Positions 47,595 through 59,391 of a stretch of DNA of 64,000 nucleotides are shown here, in pieces. Position 1 is the first letter of the stretch. Each line of letters opens with the position of its first letter. The DNA comes from Owenia fusiformis (taxonomy: Eukaryota; Annelida; Polychaeta; Sabellida; Oweniidae): assembly GCA_903813345.2 (NCBI GenBank), contig CAIIXF020000005.1:12835375-12899374 (forward strand), given 5' to 3'. The position numbers were made by a program, and so were the translations under genes. The notes under the pieces were generated by a model. The model did no database searches and had not been told where the DNA came from. It saw only the letters and a list, made by a program, of their open reading frames with translations.

Positions 47595-48145
47595 ATCAAT
47601 TTCCGTTTAAATCCTGTACGAATCCTGAAGGCTGGATTCATTTGTAAACTATATTATATATGAATCCTGCTTGGATCCTGGCTACAGGATTTATTTGCAA
47701 ACTACCTTCTATATGAATCCTGTATGAATCCTGAAGGCTGGATTCATTTGTAAACTATATTGCATATGAATCCTGTATGGTTCCTGAAGGCTGGATTCAT
47801 TTGTAAACTATATTGCATATGAATCCTGTATGATTCCTGAAGGCTGGATTCATTTGTAAACTATATTGCATATGAATCCTGTATGATTCCTGAAGGCAGG
47901 ATTCATTTGTAAACTATATTGCATATGAATCCTGTATGATTCCTGGAGGCTGGATTCATTTGTAAACTATAATGCATATGAATCCTGTATGATTCCTGAA
48001 GGCAGGATTCATTTGTAAACTATTTAAACAGCGAATCCTGTATGAATCCTAGAGGCAGGATTCATACAGGATTCATATGTGCATATGGATCCTGTATGAA
48101 TCCTGGCTCCAGGATTCAGTGGTTTGATTCACATTTTTTGCTGTG
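47450..48145 (-). repeat. Right inverted repeat of the composite
   Basis: Complement of 33468-34170 with scattered substitutions. Outer end GCTGTG at 48140-48145, then the subterminal palindrome, the 53-bp array, and the first 45-50 codons of the endonuclease gene. As a LINE 5' region this would be its promoter-bearing UTR; as a foldback arm it would be the terminal repeat. Confidence 0.9.
47620..48040 (-). repeat. 53-bp minisatellite inside the right inverted repeat
   Basis: About eight units with the same consensus as the left array on the opposite strand. The CATATGCAATATA variant predominates and the GAAGGTA variant appears once, at about 47699, so the two arrays have changed independently since duplication. 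Confidence 0.9.
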
Positions 48146-48280
48146 TTATTTTCCCATGTTGTAGAAACTCTGCCTAAACAACCATTGGCGCGCAGGGCTA
48201 TAAACCAAAATATCCAACACAGGATATAGATAATGCAGATAAAGCCTCCAAAGTAAAAATCAACCATGGTCCATAAGTAG

Positions 48281-48626
48281 CAGCAAAAAGCAAGAGTCGT
48301 TCCAGGTGCACATCTCTAAAATCGATTCTCCACACATGGTTAAACCAGCCTTGCTACAGACATACTCTGATCATCTTGTTGCCAAGGCTGATCATAACTG
48401 TTGGGCATACAACATTGAGCGTAATGGTAACTCACGCATTGATTTTGACGATGATGGTGAAATGGGGATTGGCTGTACAATTAGACAAATAATTTCATCA
48501 TATGAACTTAAAAACCTCTTCATTATCGTAACAAAATGGGACGATGGACACAAATATGACAGCACAAATTGGGATACAGTGAATACACTGGTTGAAGAAA
48601 CTCCGGTGAAATTTGAATATAAGTGA
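48281..48626 (+). CDS. IMPACT: IMPACT-family C-terminal exon (partial)
   Basis: Frame open from 48243 to the stop at 48626. ESFQVHISKIDSPHMVKPAL, KADHNCWAYNI, FDDDGEMGIG and NLFIIVTKWDDG align in order with the C-terminal domain of IMPACT, the eukaryotic regulator that binds GCN1 and restrains GCN2 kinase (family knowledge). The conserved RWYGG segment is altered to KWDDG. The N-terminal RWD domain is not visible nearby, so this is a last exon or an orphan fragment. AG dinucleotides at 48279-48280 and 48282-48283 are possible acceptors, with a weak pyrimidine tract. It lies 135 bp from the end of the 14.7-kb composite, which could have separated it from upstream exons. Confidence 0.55.
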
Positions 48627-49759
48627 CTTATTTTAAATATGAACCGTATGGGCCAATCTATTAGGGTGACCACTTAGATACTGGTCAAGGCACTTTTATA
48701 TGAATTATTGTTAACAGATTGACATACTTATTTTAAATATGATCCCTCCAGGCCATCCTATTAGAGATTTTACATTTTGGCATGCCATCTCCTGATACCT
48801 TGGTGAACTAAGTCATGCGATCATTTATATCCACTCAGAATGCATTTCTGCCACATAGTGATAGCATAGTGATCCAAAGCTAAACCAAGGTGTAGGAAGG
48901 GTTTGTATTATCATATAGAAGGGGTGCACTTTTCTAATTGGCCATGGTTGACATGCATGTTTGCAAACTTGGTACTTGCATCAAGAGCTCTGACTGGCAT
49001 CCTAACAAAATAAATTCATACTACACTGATGCCTGGGTCACATTTGCTCCGTTTGTTCAATATTGTATTCAATTTTAAACAAAATACTCAATCGGCATGG
49101 CGCCGTAGTGAAAATCGGAGCAATCTGCATTACTTGTACATAGTGTATACCAATAGCCCATTTTCAGCATAGCAATTTCTAAGAAGGATTTCCAAAATGC
49201 TCCATCATGGAATACCCTGACCCTCTCTTCTTACATGATAGACACAGACATGTTTCTAGATGCGATGTGTACCAGAATGAAAGCTCTGGCTTCTTCCTAA
49301 TTTTGCGGGAGGGTGCAAAGTACTTTCTTGATCATTAAAAATAAATGCCATTGTCACAGGAATCCTGCATTTTATGTACATCCATTGAATATGTATCTGC
49401 ATGCTCAAAGTTAAGTTAAGAAGATCAGATTCTTTATAACACTTGATCCAAATCTATTTGATATTCAAAATCTAAGTAAACCTCTCTAGTTGAAGAACCA
49501 ACTATCTATCATATTACTCAGATTGGATTAATCAATATTCTCATACTCTCTCTAGTTTGTATGAATGAATGACCCTAAACATCATGTGAAAGACTTCTCA
49601 GAAAATGTGCCCAATATATTACTCTAAATCATACATGTTATAGGAGCTTTGAAATTTTGAAAAGTTGTCTGAAACAAAAATTGTGATCATAAAAAGTCTA
49701 AAAGTCTAAAAGTCCAACTTTTAACTGTTTTTGAGTCACATTTTCTGAATCACACTCCT
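48627..49759. other. Spacer with one short direct repeat
   Basis: ACTTATTTTAAATATGA followed by a similar 40 bp occurs at about 48628 and 48728. Nothing else was recognised. Confidence 0.4.
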
Positions 49760-50130
49760 CTGTGTATACTTTCTCCAGTATGTATGAATCGAAACTAGGT
49801 TAATTTCCCATGTGCCTAAACCAATATTTTATTGTTTTATTTACTTTCTGTGTATGTGTGTATGGACTACTATTTATATTTTTCCAGTGTATATATGAAA
49901 CAATAAATTTTAACTGTGTGTACTGACAAATATCATGTACTTTCTCCAGTGTGTATGAGCAAATATTATGTACTTTCACTAGTTATTTAACCAATACTCT
50001 GTACGTTCATACACACTGGAGAAAGTACATAGTATTTGTTCATACAAAATGTGTGTTCATAAACAATGGAGTACATGATATTTGTTCATACATACTGGAG
50101 AAAGTATATACACAGGTTTGTTGGTTCATG
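49760..50130. repeat. Inverted and direct copies of ACTTTCTCCAGT
   Basis: A perfect 22-bp inverted pair lies at 49937-49958 and 50007-50028 (GTACTTTCTCCAGTGTGTAT...). Further copies of ACTTTCTCCAGT and ACTGGAGAAAGTA occur at about 49769, 50094 and 50133. A small irregular palindromic cluster. Confidence 0.7.
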
Positions 50131-50159
50131 TCCATACTGGAGAAAGAGTGAGATCTGAT

Positions 50160-50420
50160 TATTAGTCCCGAGCCCGACAAATGTTTTTCACAGAGCGGGA
50201 TATAATGAATCACAGATACACTGTCACATAATTTTATAGGGCTCGCGGGATAGTCGCAATTGCAAACACCTTTATCCCGTATGAGCACTTTGTAGCACTG
50301 AGCCTCGGGACAGTCAGTTTCTCAAACTCACTGTCCCGTAATTTTTTTTTTGCAAACGTCGGGATATAATTGATTGAGAACTGACATGTCCCGGCGCTGG
50401 GTAAAAAAATTTGCTGCGGG
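50160..50420. repeat. Cluster of CGGGATA/CGGGACAGT hairpins
   Basis: A near-perfect hairpin, CGGGACAGTCAGTTT with AAACTCACTGTCCCG, lies at about 50306-50339. GAGCGGGATATAATG, GCGGGATAGTCG and TTATCCCGTAT give further partial pairs. Probably a decayed palindromic element. Confidence 0.6.
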
Positions 50421-51120
50421 ATAAAGTGATTTCAGAACTTGACTAATGCTGATCAAAGTATATGCTATCAAGCCATCACACATCTCTATGTAATTACCAT
50501 ACTATATAACCCTTGCAAAAAATTTCCATTTTTCATCATTGTACTGAATTATATCAACATCAGTCTTTAATCTTTGAAATGTTGCTAAAGTCTATTGGGA
50601 GGGGTGGCATGTACACACTTGATTCATAATGCTATTGTTTGTGTGTGGGGGAGGGGGCATCTCCACACTTGACTCATATCATGGTCTATAAGAATCACAA
50701 CTGTCACACATCATCATTCCATCTGGTATCATTTAAGTATCTATGAATATGATTTGTAGTATGTACATAAATCCTTGTGCGCCATCTTGTATCATATATT
50801 ATGCCTATTGTTGTATATGTCTTTTTATTTTTTAATCAGCTAATATATATGTATATAAATCCTGGTGATGTAATGTTGTCATTTCTCAAGCCATCTCATA
50901 TCATTTATCATCCTAATTGTTCATCTGTCAACAGCTCCTTCCAGTGAATTAAATAAAAGTTGTTTTTCACGATAAATACAGGTGAAGTATTGCGGCAATT
51001 CCACATGCAATCTGTTTTTCCATCTATTCCCTGCTGTTATTCCACCATATTCTATCTATATGTTTTTGACATGCTGATTACCCATGTCATACATCCTGAA
51101 ATAAGCAAATAAGATTCATT
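50421..51120. other. No feature seen
   Basis: AT-rich spacer before the 135-bp satellite. Contains two similar GTGTGnGGGGAGGGGG-type segments near 50600 and 50645. Confidence 0.4.
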
Positions 51121-54100
51121 TACCAAATATGAACAAAATCGCTCCACTACTTTTCAATTTAAAGTTAAAAAAGTAAAAATGGTCGCCATTTTTCAAAATG
51201 GTCGTCTACTACCCAAAGTGTCATTAGATAGTGCGCCATGCTTAAAGTATTCACATATAAAATATGAACAAAATCGCTCTACTACTTTTTGAGTTATAGT
51301 AAAAAATGTAAAAATGGTCGCAATTTTTCAAAACAGTCGCCTACTACCCAAAGTGTCATTAGAGAGTGTGCCATGCTTATAGTATTTACATACCAAATAT
51401 GAACAAAATCGCTCCACTTCTTTTCAATTTATAGTTATGAAAGTAAAAATGGTCGCCATTTTTCAGAATGGTCGCCTACTACCCAAAGTGTCATTAGACA
51501 GTGTGCCATGCTTATAGTATTCACATACCAAATATGAACAAAATCGCTCCACTACTTTTCAATTTATAGTTATAAAAGTAAAAATGGTCACCATTTTTCA
51601 AAATGGTCGCCTACTACCCAAAGTGTCATTAGACAGTGTGCCATGCTTAAAGTATTCACATATAAAATATGAACAAAATCGCTCTACTACATTTTGAGTT
51701 ATAGTAAAAAATGTAAAAATGGTCGCCATTTTTCAAAATGGTCGCCTCCACCAAAAGTGTTATTCGACAGTGTGCCATGCTTATAGTATTCACATACCAA
51801 ATATGAACAAAATCGCTCCACTACTTCTCAATTTATAGTTATAAAAGTAAAAATGGTCGCCATTTTTCAAAATGGTCGCCTACTACCCAAAGTGTCATTA
51901 GACAGTGTGCCATGCTTATAGTATTCACATATAAAAATATGAACAAAATCGCTCTACTACTTTTTGAGTTACAGTAAAAAATGTAAAAATGGTCGCCATT
52001 TTTCAAAACGGTCGCCTACTACCCAAAGTGTCATTAGACAGTGTGCCATGCTTATAGTATTCACATACCAAATATGAACAAAATCGCTCCACTACTTTTC
52101 AATTTATAGTTATAAAAGTAAAAATGGTCGCCATTTTTCAAAATGGTCGCCTACTACCCAAAGTGTCATTAGACAGTGTGCCATGCTTATAGTATTCACA
52201 TACCAAATATGAACAAAATCGCTCCACTACTTTTCAATTTATAGTTATAAAAGTAAAAAAGGTCACCATTTTTCAAAATGGTCGCCTACTACCCAAAGTG
52301 TCATTAGACAGTGTGCCATGCTTAAAGTATTCACATATAAAATATGAACAAAATCGCTCTACTACATTTTGAGTTATAGTAAAAAATGTAAAAATGGTCG
52401 CCATTTTTCAAAATGGTCGCCTCCACCAAAAGTGTTATTCGACAGTGTGCCATGCTTATAGTATTCACATACCAAATATGAACAAAATCGCTCCACTACT
52501 TCTCAATTTATAGTTATAAAAGTAAAAATGGTCGCCATTTTTCAAAATGGTCGCCTACTACCCAAATTGTCATTAGACAGTGTGCCATGCTTATAGTATT
52601 CACATATAAAAATATGAACAAAATCGCTCTACTACTTTTTGAGTTACAGTAAAAAATGTAAAAATGGTCGCCATTTTTCAAAACGGTCGCCTACTACCCA
52701 AAGTGTCATTAGACAGTGTGCCATGCTTATAGTATTCACATACCAAATATGAACAAAATCGCTCCACTACTTTTCAATTTATAGTTATAAAAGTAAAAAT
52801 GGTCGCCATTTTTCAAAATGGTCGCCTACTACCCAAAGTGTCATTAGACAGTGTGCCATGCTTATAGTATTCACATACCAAATATGAACAAAATCGCTCC
52901 ACTACTTTTCAATTTATAGTTATAAAAGTAAAAATGGTCACCATTTTTCAAAATGGTCGCCTACTACCCAAAGTGTCATTAGACAGTGTGCCATGCTTAA
53001 AGTATTCACATATAAAATATGAACAAAATCGCTCTACTACATTTTGAGTTATAGTAAAAAATGTAAAAATGGTCGCCATTTTTCAAAATGGTCGCCTCCA
53101 CCAAAAGTGTTATTCGACAGTGTGCCATGCTTATAGTATTCACATACCAAATATGAACAAAATCGCTCCACTACTTCTCAATTTATAGTTATAAAAGTAA
53201 AAATGGTCGCCATTTTTCAAAATGGTCGCCTACTACCCAAAGTGTCATTAGACAGTGTGCCATGCTTATAGTATTCACATATAAAAATATGAACAAAATC
53301 GCTCTACTACTTTTTGAGTTACAGTAAAAAATGTAAAAATGGTCGCCATTTTTCAAAACGGTCGCCTACTACCCAAAGTGTCATTAGACAGTGTGCCATG
53401 CTTATAGTATTCACATACCAAATATGAACAAAATCGCTCCACTACTTTTCAATTTATAGTTATAAAAGTAAAAATGGTCGCCATTTTTCAAAATGGTCGC
53501 CCACTACCCAAAGTGTCATTAGAAAGTGTGCCATGCTTATAGTATTCACATACCAAATATGAACAAAATCGCTCCACTACTTTTCAATTTATAGTTATAA
53601 AAGTAAAAATGGTCGCCATTTTTCAAAATGGTCGCCTACTACCCAAAGTGTCATTAGACAGTGTGCCATGCTTATAGTATTCACATACCAAATATGAACA
53701 AAATCGCTCCACTACTTCTCAATTTATAGTTATAAAAGTAAAAATGGTCGCCATTTTTCAAAATGGTCGCCTACTACCCAAAGTGTCATTAGACAGTGTG
53801 CCATGCTTATAGTATTCACATATAAAAATATTAACAAAATCGCTCTACTACTTTTTGAGTTACAGTAAAAAATGTAAAAATGGTCGCCATTTTTCAAAAC
53901 GGTCGCCTACTACCCAAAGTGTCATTAGACAGTGTGCCATGCTTATAGTATTCACATACCAAATATGAACAAAATCGCTCCACTACTTTTCAATTTATAG
54001 TTATAAAAGTAAAAATGGTCGCCATTTTTCAAAATGGTCGCCTACTACCCAAAGTGTCATTAGACAGTGTGCCATGCTTATAGTATTCACATACCAAATA

Positions 54101-55985
54101 TGAACAAAATCGCTCCACTACTTTTCAATTTATAGTTATAAAAGTAAAAATGGTCGCCATTTTTCAAAATGGTCGCCTACTACCCAAAGTGTCATTAGAC
54201 AGTGTGCCATGCTTATAGTATTCACATACCAAATATGAACAAAATCGCTCCACTACTTTTCAATTTATAGTTATAAAAGTAAAAATGGTCGCCATTTTTC
54301 AAAATGGTCGCCTACTACCCAAAGTGTCATTAGACAGTGTGCCATGCTTATAGTATTCACATACCAAATATGAACAAAATCGCTCCACTACTTTTCAATT
54401 TATAGTTATAAAAGTAAAAATGGTCACCATTTTTCAAAATGGTCGCCTACTACCCAAAGTGTCATTAGACAGTGTGCCATGCTTAAAGTATTCACATATA
54501 AGATATGAACAAAATCGCTGTACTACATTTTGAGTTATAGTAAAAAATGTAAAAATGGTCGCCATTTTTCAAAATGGTCGCCTCCACCAAAAGTGTTATT
54601 CGACAGTGTGCCATGCTTATAGTATTCACATACCAAATATGAACAAAATCGCTCCACTACTTCTCAATTTATAGTTATAAAAGTAAAAATGGTCGCCATT
54701 TTTCAAAATGGTCGCCTACTACCCAAAGTGTCATTAGAAAGTGTGCCATGCTTATAGTATTCACATATAAAAATATGAACAAAATCGCTCAACTACTTTT
54801 TGAGTTACAGTAAAAAATGTAAAAATGGTCGCCATTTTTCAAAACGGTCGCCTACTACCCAAAGTGTCATTAGACAGTGTGCCATGCTTATAGTATTCAC
54901 ATACCAAATATGAACAAAATCGCTCCACTACTTTTCAATTTATAGTTATAAAAGTAAAAATGGTCGCCATTTTTCAAAATGGTCGCCTACTACCCAAAGT
55001 GTCATTAGACAGTGTGCCATGCTTATAGTATTCACAAATAAAATATGAACAAAATCGCTCTACTACTTTTTGAGTTACAGTAAAAAATGTAAAAATGGTC
55101 GCCATTTTTCAAAACGGTCGCCTACTACCCAAAGTGTCATTAGACAGTGTGCCATGCTTATAGTATTCACAAATAAAATATGAACAAAATCGCTCTACTA
55201 CTTTTTGAATTATAGTAAAAAATGTAAAAATGGTCGCCATTTTTCAAAATGGGCGCCTACTACCCAAAGTGTCATTAGACAGTGTGCCATGCTTATAGTA
55301 TTCACATACCAAATATGAACAAAATCGCTCCACTACTTTTCAATTTATAGTTATAAAAGTAAAAATGGTCGCCATTTTTCAAAATGGTTGCCTACTACCC
55401 AAAGTGTCATTAGACAGTGTGCCATGCTTATAGTATTCACATACGAAATATGAACAAAATCGCTCCACTACTTTTCAATTTATAGTTATAAAAGTAAAAA
55501 TGGTCGCCATTTTTCAAAATGGTCGCCTACTACCCAAAGTGTCATTAGACAGTGTGCCATGCTTATAGTATTCACATACCAAATATGAACAAAATTGCTC
55601 CACTACTTTTCAATTTATAGTTATAAAAGTAAAAATGGTCACCATTTTTCAAAATGGTCGCCTACTACCCAAAGTGTTATTAGACAGTGTGCCATGCTTA
55701 TAGTATTCACATATAAAAATATGAACAAAATCGCTCTACTACTTTTTGAGTTATAGTAAAAAATGTAAAAATGGTCGCCATTTTTCAAAATGGTCTCCTC
55801 CACCAAAAGTGTTATTAGACAGTGTGCCATGCTTATAGTATTCACATACCAAATATGAACAAAATCGCTCCACTACTTTTCAAGTTATAGTTAAAAAAGT
55901 AAAAATGGTTGCCATTTTTCAAAATGGTCGCCTACTACCCAAAGTGTCATTAGACAGTGTGCAATGCTTATAGTATCCACATACA
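51121..55985 (+). repeat. 135-bp satellite with 5-monomer higher-order repeat, about 36 copies
   Basis: The monomer starts ACCAAATATGAACAAAATCG and contains AAAATGGTCGCCATTTTTCA, CTACTACCCAAAGTGTCATT and GTGTGCCATGCTTATAGT. At least three variants exist: TCCACTACTTTTCAATTT, TCTACTACTTTTTGAGTT, and one with CCTCCACCAAAAGTGTTATT. The last marks a higher-order period, at 51746, 52421 and 53096 (exactly 675 bp, five monomers each), then 54582 and 55798 (11 and 9 monomers). Every monomer has an interrupted palindrome, AAAATGG-TCG-CCATTTT. No coding potential. Confidence 0.95.
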
Positions 55986-56390
55986 CTACCAGTCTAAAAA
56001 GTTAAGTTCGAACCCTGCATACCAAATATGAACAAAATCGCTCCACTACGTTTCGAGTTACAGCAAAAATCGTAAAATAACGAGTAAAGGCCGCCATTTT
56101 TCAAGATGGCTGCCATGTGCTTCTTTCATATCTACATTCTAGCTTTATTAATGTCCTATATATCTTTTTTACATTTGAAACATATTGCTATTACAGTTTT
56201 ACATATTGCACCTAGATTACTGTAAAATTGGCACTAAAATGGCCGCCATTTTTAAATGAGCAGCCATTTTGAAAATCGGCTCTTAAGCAGAATTCTACCC
56301 CCATAGGGTATATGTGTACAAAATAAGAACAAAATCGGGCCAACGGTATTTGAGTTATTGCCCAGACGGACGGACAGACGTAATAAGATT
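55986..56390 (+). repeat. Diverged relatives of the 135-bp unit and GACGGACGGACAG end
   Basis: A decayed unit (ATGAACAAAATCGCTCCACT, GGCCGCCATTTTTCAAGATGG) is followed by AATGGCCGCCATTTTTAAAT and then CAGACGGACGGACAGACG at about 56362. This may be the ancestral sequence from which the array expanded. Confidence 0.6.
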
Positions 56391-56975
56391 TGAATAATAA
56401 ACCATCGAATTTGACTTTTGAAACACTGAAATATGACTTTTGAAACAAATTTTTTAAACCAAATGTTCTTCGAATGCCAGGTGTTTGTAAAAAGCAATAA
56501 GCCTTTCAAATTGGGAATTTTTTTGAAATGCCATGTGATCTTAAAATTCACAGGGGCCTAGGATGTTAACTAGAATCAAATAAACACCATATTTCTTTTG
56601 TTTTGTACCTAGAGCTGGTCTCAGCCTAGAGTTTTTATTGCAGAATAGACAAAAAAATTGTGAAATATTCCCAGGAATATTAAACAGGGAAAAACATGTG
56701 CATTGGCATTTTGTTCAGTGTGTTAACGGTGGTTTTGACACGATTTACAATTTAATGTTACCGCAGTCTGAACAGACCCCAGGAACCGACTTTTCCAAAG
56801 CCATCTTCAAATGAATCACACACAGGGGTATATGGGATGATGTGTTTTTATTCATAAGGTATGTGAGTACATGTTTGTATGCTTGCATTACCCATTTCAA
56901 AGTCTGTGTCTGATTTTTAGAAAGCCTTTATTTGCATAATATACATCACTTGGTAATCGTAACAGCTTAAATTAA
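56391..56975. other. No feature seen
   Basis: AT-rich sequence without recognised features. Confidence 0.4.
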
Positions 56976-57280
56976 AATACTGAATTCAGCTGCTTACTTT
57001 AGGCTAATATTTCTCCAAATGTTCCTTTGTGCATTATGTGTACGGGTTAGTACATACACCCATGCTTTTATATTTACAATATAGAATGATACATGATTCT
57101 TTATTCCTTAAAGTACCCGGAGATTTCCCAATGAAGGTGAACAAATGGCTGATTTCCAGGTGTACACATTTTTCATATTTCATCTTATTTATTCGTTACT
57201 TTCCATTAAAACCACCATTGATCGGTATAGAGGCAGCTGAATATTTGGTAAAAATAAAGTAAGCAGTTGAATTCAGTATT
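56976..57280. mobile_element. 305-bp terminal-inverted-repeat element
   Basis: Arms of 26 bp with one mismatch, AATACTGAATTCAGCTGCTT at 56976 and its complement ending at 57280, bound a non-coding interior. MITE-type. No unambiguous target duplication, so superfamily unknown. Confidence 0.65.
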
Positions 57281-57776
57281 TCTGTTTCATCGTGAATAAT
57301 CAGTTCAGTCATGTCTTTGAATAGGTAATAAATGCTTGCATCGCGTTGATCTTACTATTTAATACTATATGCGTATTTGTCATGCATTTACTGAAGTCAA
57401 GCCGTTTTTTTTTACATGACAGATGTGTCATGACATGACACAGCTGATTGCATCATATTCCAGTCACGCCATTTTACGACATCGCATAATTTTAGCTGAT
57501 TTTGGCTTCATTTCACTTTATTTGAAAGACCTTTAAAAATATAATAATGAGTCAGTATTTTTCTAAAAAAATATTTATATTCGAATTTGAGGTCAAAGTC
57601 CGAAAATTTGATCAACCAATTTGAATCACAATTTAAAGAGGTGAAGAAGTGAATAATTACAGGAGCAAACATCAAAAGAGGAGTGCCGAAAAAATCTTAC
57701 ACATTTCATTCAAATTTTTTATGCAAATTGCATGTCATGCATTTGCTTTAAATTTTTTGTCTCCCCGTCGAAATTT
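57281..57776. other. No feature seen apart from one palindrome
   Basis: A short palindrome, GTGTCATG-A-CATGACAC, lies at about 57425-57441. Otherwise nothing recognised. Confidence 0.4.
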
Positions 57777-57784
57777 GGACCAAG

Positions 57785-58229
57785 TAGTGTTGTCACATAA
57801 ACGTACATCGATGCATCGGCAATTTTCAGTTAGTAAACATCGATGCACATCACGATGTACATCGAGAAAAAGTCCGAGAAAAGTGCACTGAAATCCTGAA
57901 TGCTAATGCACTGAAATACCAAACAGAACAAATTAATAAGAATATGCTGGTACATCCCGGAACTTCTAGTAACGGTGAAATGAAAGTAAAGTAATTTTTT
58001 TTTAGATTAATGGTTCATTGCGAAAGAATATCAGAAAACATTGGAAAATGAAATAAGACATCAGAAAGGTAAGCGATTTGCGTCAAAATAAGATAAGAAA
58101 GGGTAATTTTTAGCAAATAGATTTTTTTCAAAAACATCGATGTTTATTTCAGACATCGATGCATCGCCAGAATCAGCTTTGGTGATGTACATGTATATCG
58201 CGATGTATGGATTAATCGTGACAACACTA
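57785..58229. mobile_element. hAT-type MITE with perfect 8-bp target duplication
   Basis: Terminal inverted repeats TAGTGTTGTCAC / GTGACAACACTA, flanked by GGACCAAG at 57777-57784 and 58230-58237. An 8-bp duplication and TAGTGTTG-type ends are hallmarks of the hAT superfamily. The 445-bp interior is non-coding and contains several CATCGATGCATCG palindromes in both arms. It was moved by a transposase supplied from elsewhere. Confidence 0.88.
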
Positions 58230-58237
58230 GGACCAAG

Positions 58238-59384
58238 GTGTTTAGATTTGGACCAGGTGTTCACAATTTGAAGGAAGATGTTCAACATTTGTAAGTTACT
58301 TATTTAGGTGCTCCCAGGTTGACAGGCCTGTATTTGAGACATCCACAAGTTCAAGAAAAGTCCCCAAATTGAAATTCAAAATTGGCAAAAAATGAAAAAC
58401 AGCAAAGAAATTGACTAGCCTACCTTGGAAGTTTAGTCGTCGTCGTACGACTAATACTGCAGCTCCTATCATGTCTAAGGTAGTGCTTCTTCCCACTGAG
58501 TGGGTAGTTTACAGTTTTAAATTGTAAAATGTTGAAGAAGTACTTTTCAGAAACGTTGAATTTTTGCAGCTATGGGGTAGTCTAGAGGTCAAACTATATG
58601 TGTAACATAATCTTTCGAAAACAAGAGAGAGAAAAATTAAATGGTGAATAAACCTCCTAATAGAGTCTCTGAGTATCAGTTATGATTTTATATAATTATC
58701 AAAAAATAATTTATTGTAAGATTTTTTAGTTGAGCTGTTAAAAAGCGAGCCTAAAATGTTAATTCGTTCTGAATATACCAATTCAAGTTTGACATGCCGA
58801 GATCTCTCACGTCCCGCCAGAATGTCTGCGAATATGATCTAGAGATTGATTCAAAGATAGGAATGTTAGACGGCAGTGTCTAGACGACTAAGTAGCCTAC
58901 GGTCTAGACTATCTTGTGATACAGACTTTAGTTTTGGGAGTCAGAGAATATTCAAGTTCTTCAGTGGCAGGCCGGGCAGGCACTAGCCTTGCACTTTGAA
59001 TTTCGCAGCAGGTAGGCCTAACTTGCCTGTAGATCCTATAGGCCTATTCTGTGGGGGGTTAAAGATCCAATTCTTAGCCAAGTTTTGGTAAGTTCACATT
59101 TTAGAACTGTGAAAGTGCGGGTCCAGGGGGCTAGTAGATACCCCCCTTGAGTGGGCCCAGAAAAGTTTTCAAGGGCCCAAAACATATTTGGCCAAAAAAT
59201 TTTGCTGGGCCTCCAAGACTGGACTTTTGTTTGGCGAAACTTGGACTTCTTGGCCTTTTACAACTGTTTAGGCAATATTATCTATAAATGGGCTTCAAAT
59301 TTTTTTGTAGAATGTGACTCTGGGCCCCCCTTGTTCATGTTGTTAGCTCCTCGATCTGGCAGTTTGAAAAACTGCATGATTTTG
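58238..59384. other. No gene recognised
   Basis: Contains CAGTGTCTAGACGACTA at about 58868, which recurs at about 61824 with some similar flanking sequence. Otherwise unassigned. Confidence 0.4.
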
Positions 59385-59391
59385 AAATAAT

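Larger units (their letters stand above)
33468..48145. mobile_element. 14.7-kb composite bounded by 700-bp inverted repeats (foldback-like), carrying an EN-RT gene
   Basis: Both ends read CACAGCAAAAAATGTGAATC inward, and both are flanked outside by TTA (33465-33467 and 48146-48148). The inverted repeats of about 700 bp contain 53-bp tandem units, the architecture of foldback elements. The right arm continues into an endonuclease-reverse transcriptase gene on the minus strand. The left arm has the same gene start and then diverges near 34165. The interior has hairpin elements and two CCGATCGG patches. Alternative: two independent, oppositely oriented LINE copies with a shared 5' end. Against this, the left copy has a 5' end but no 3' end, the reverse of normal LINE truncation. 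A 3-bp flank match alone is weak support for a single insertion. Confidence 0.5.
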
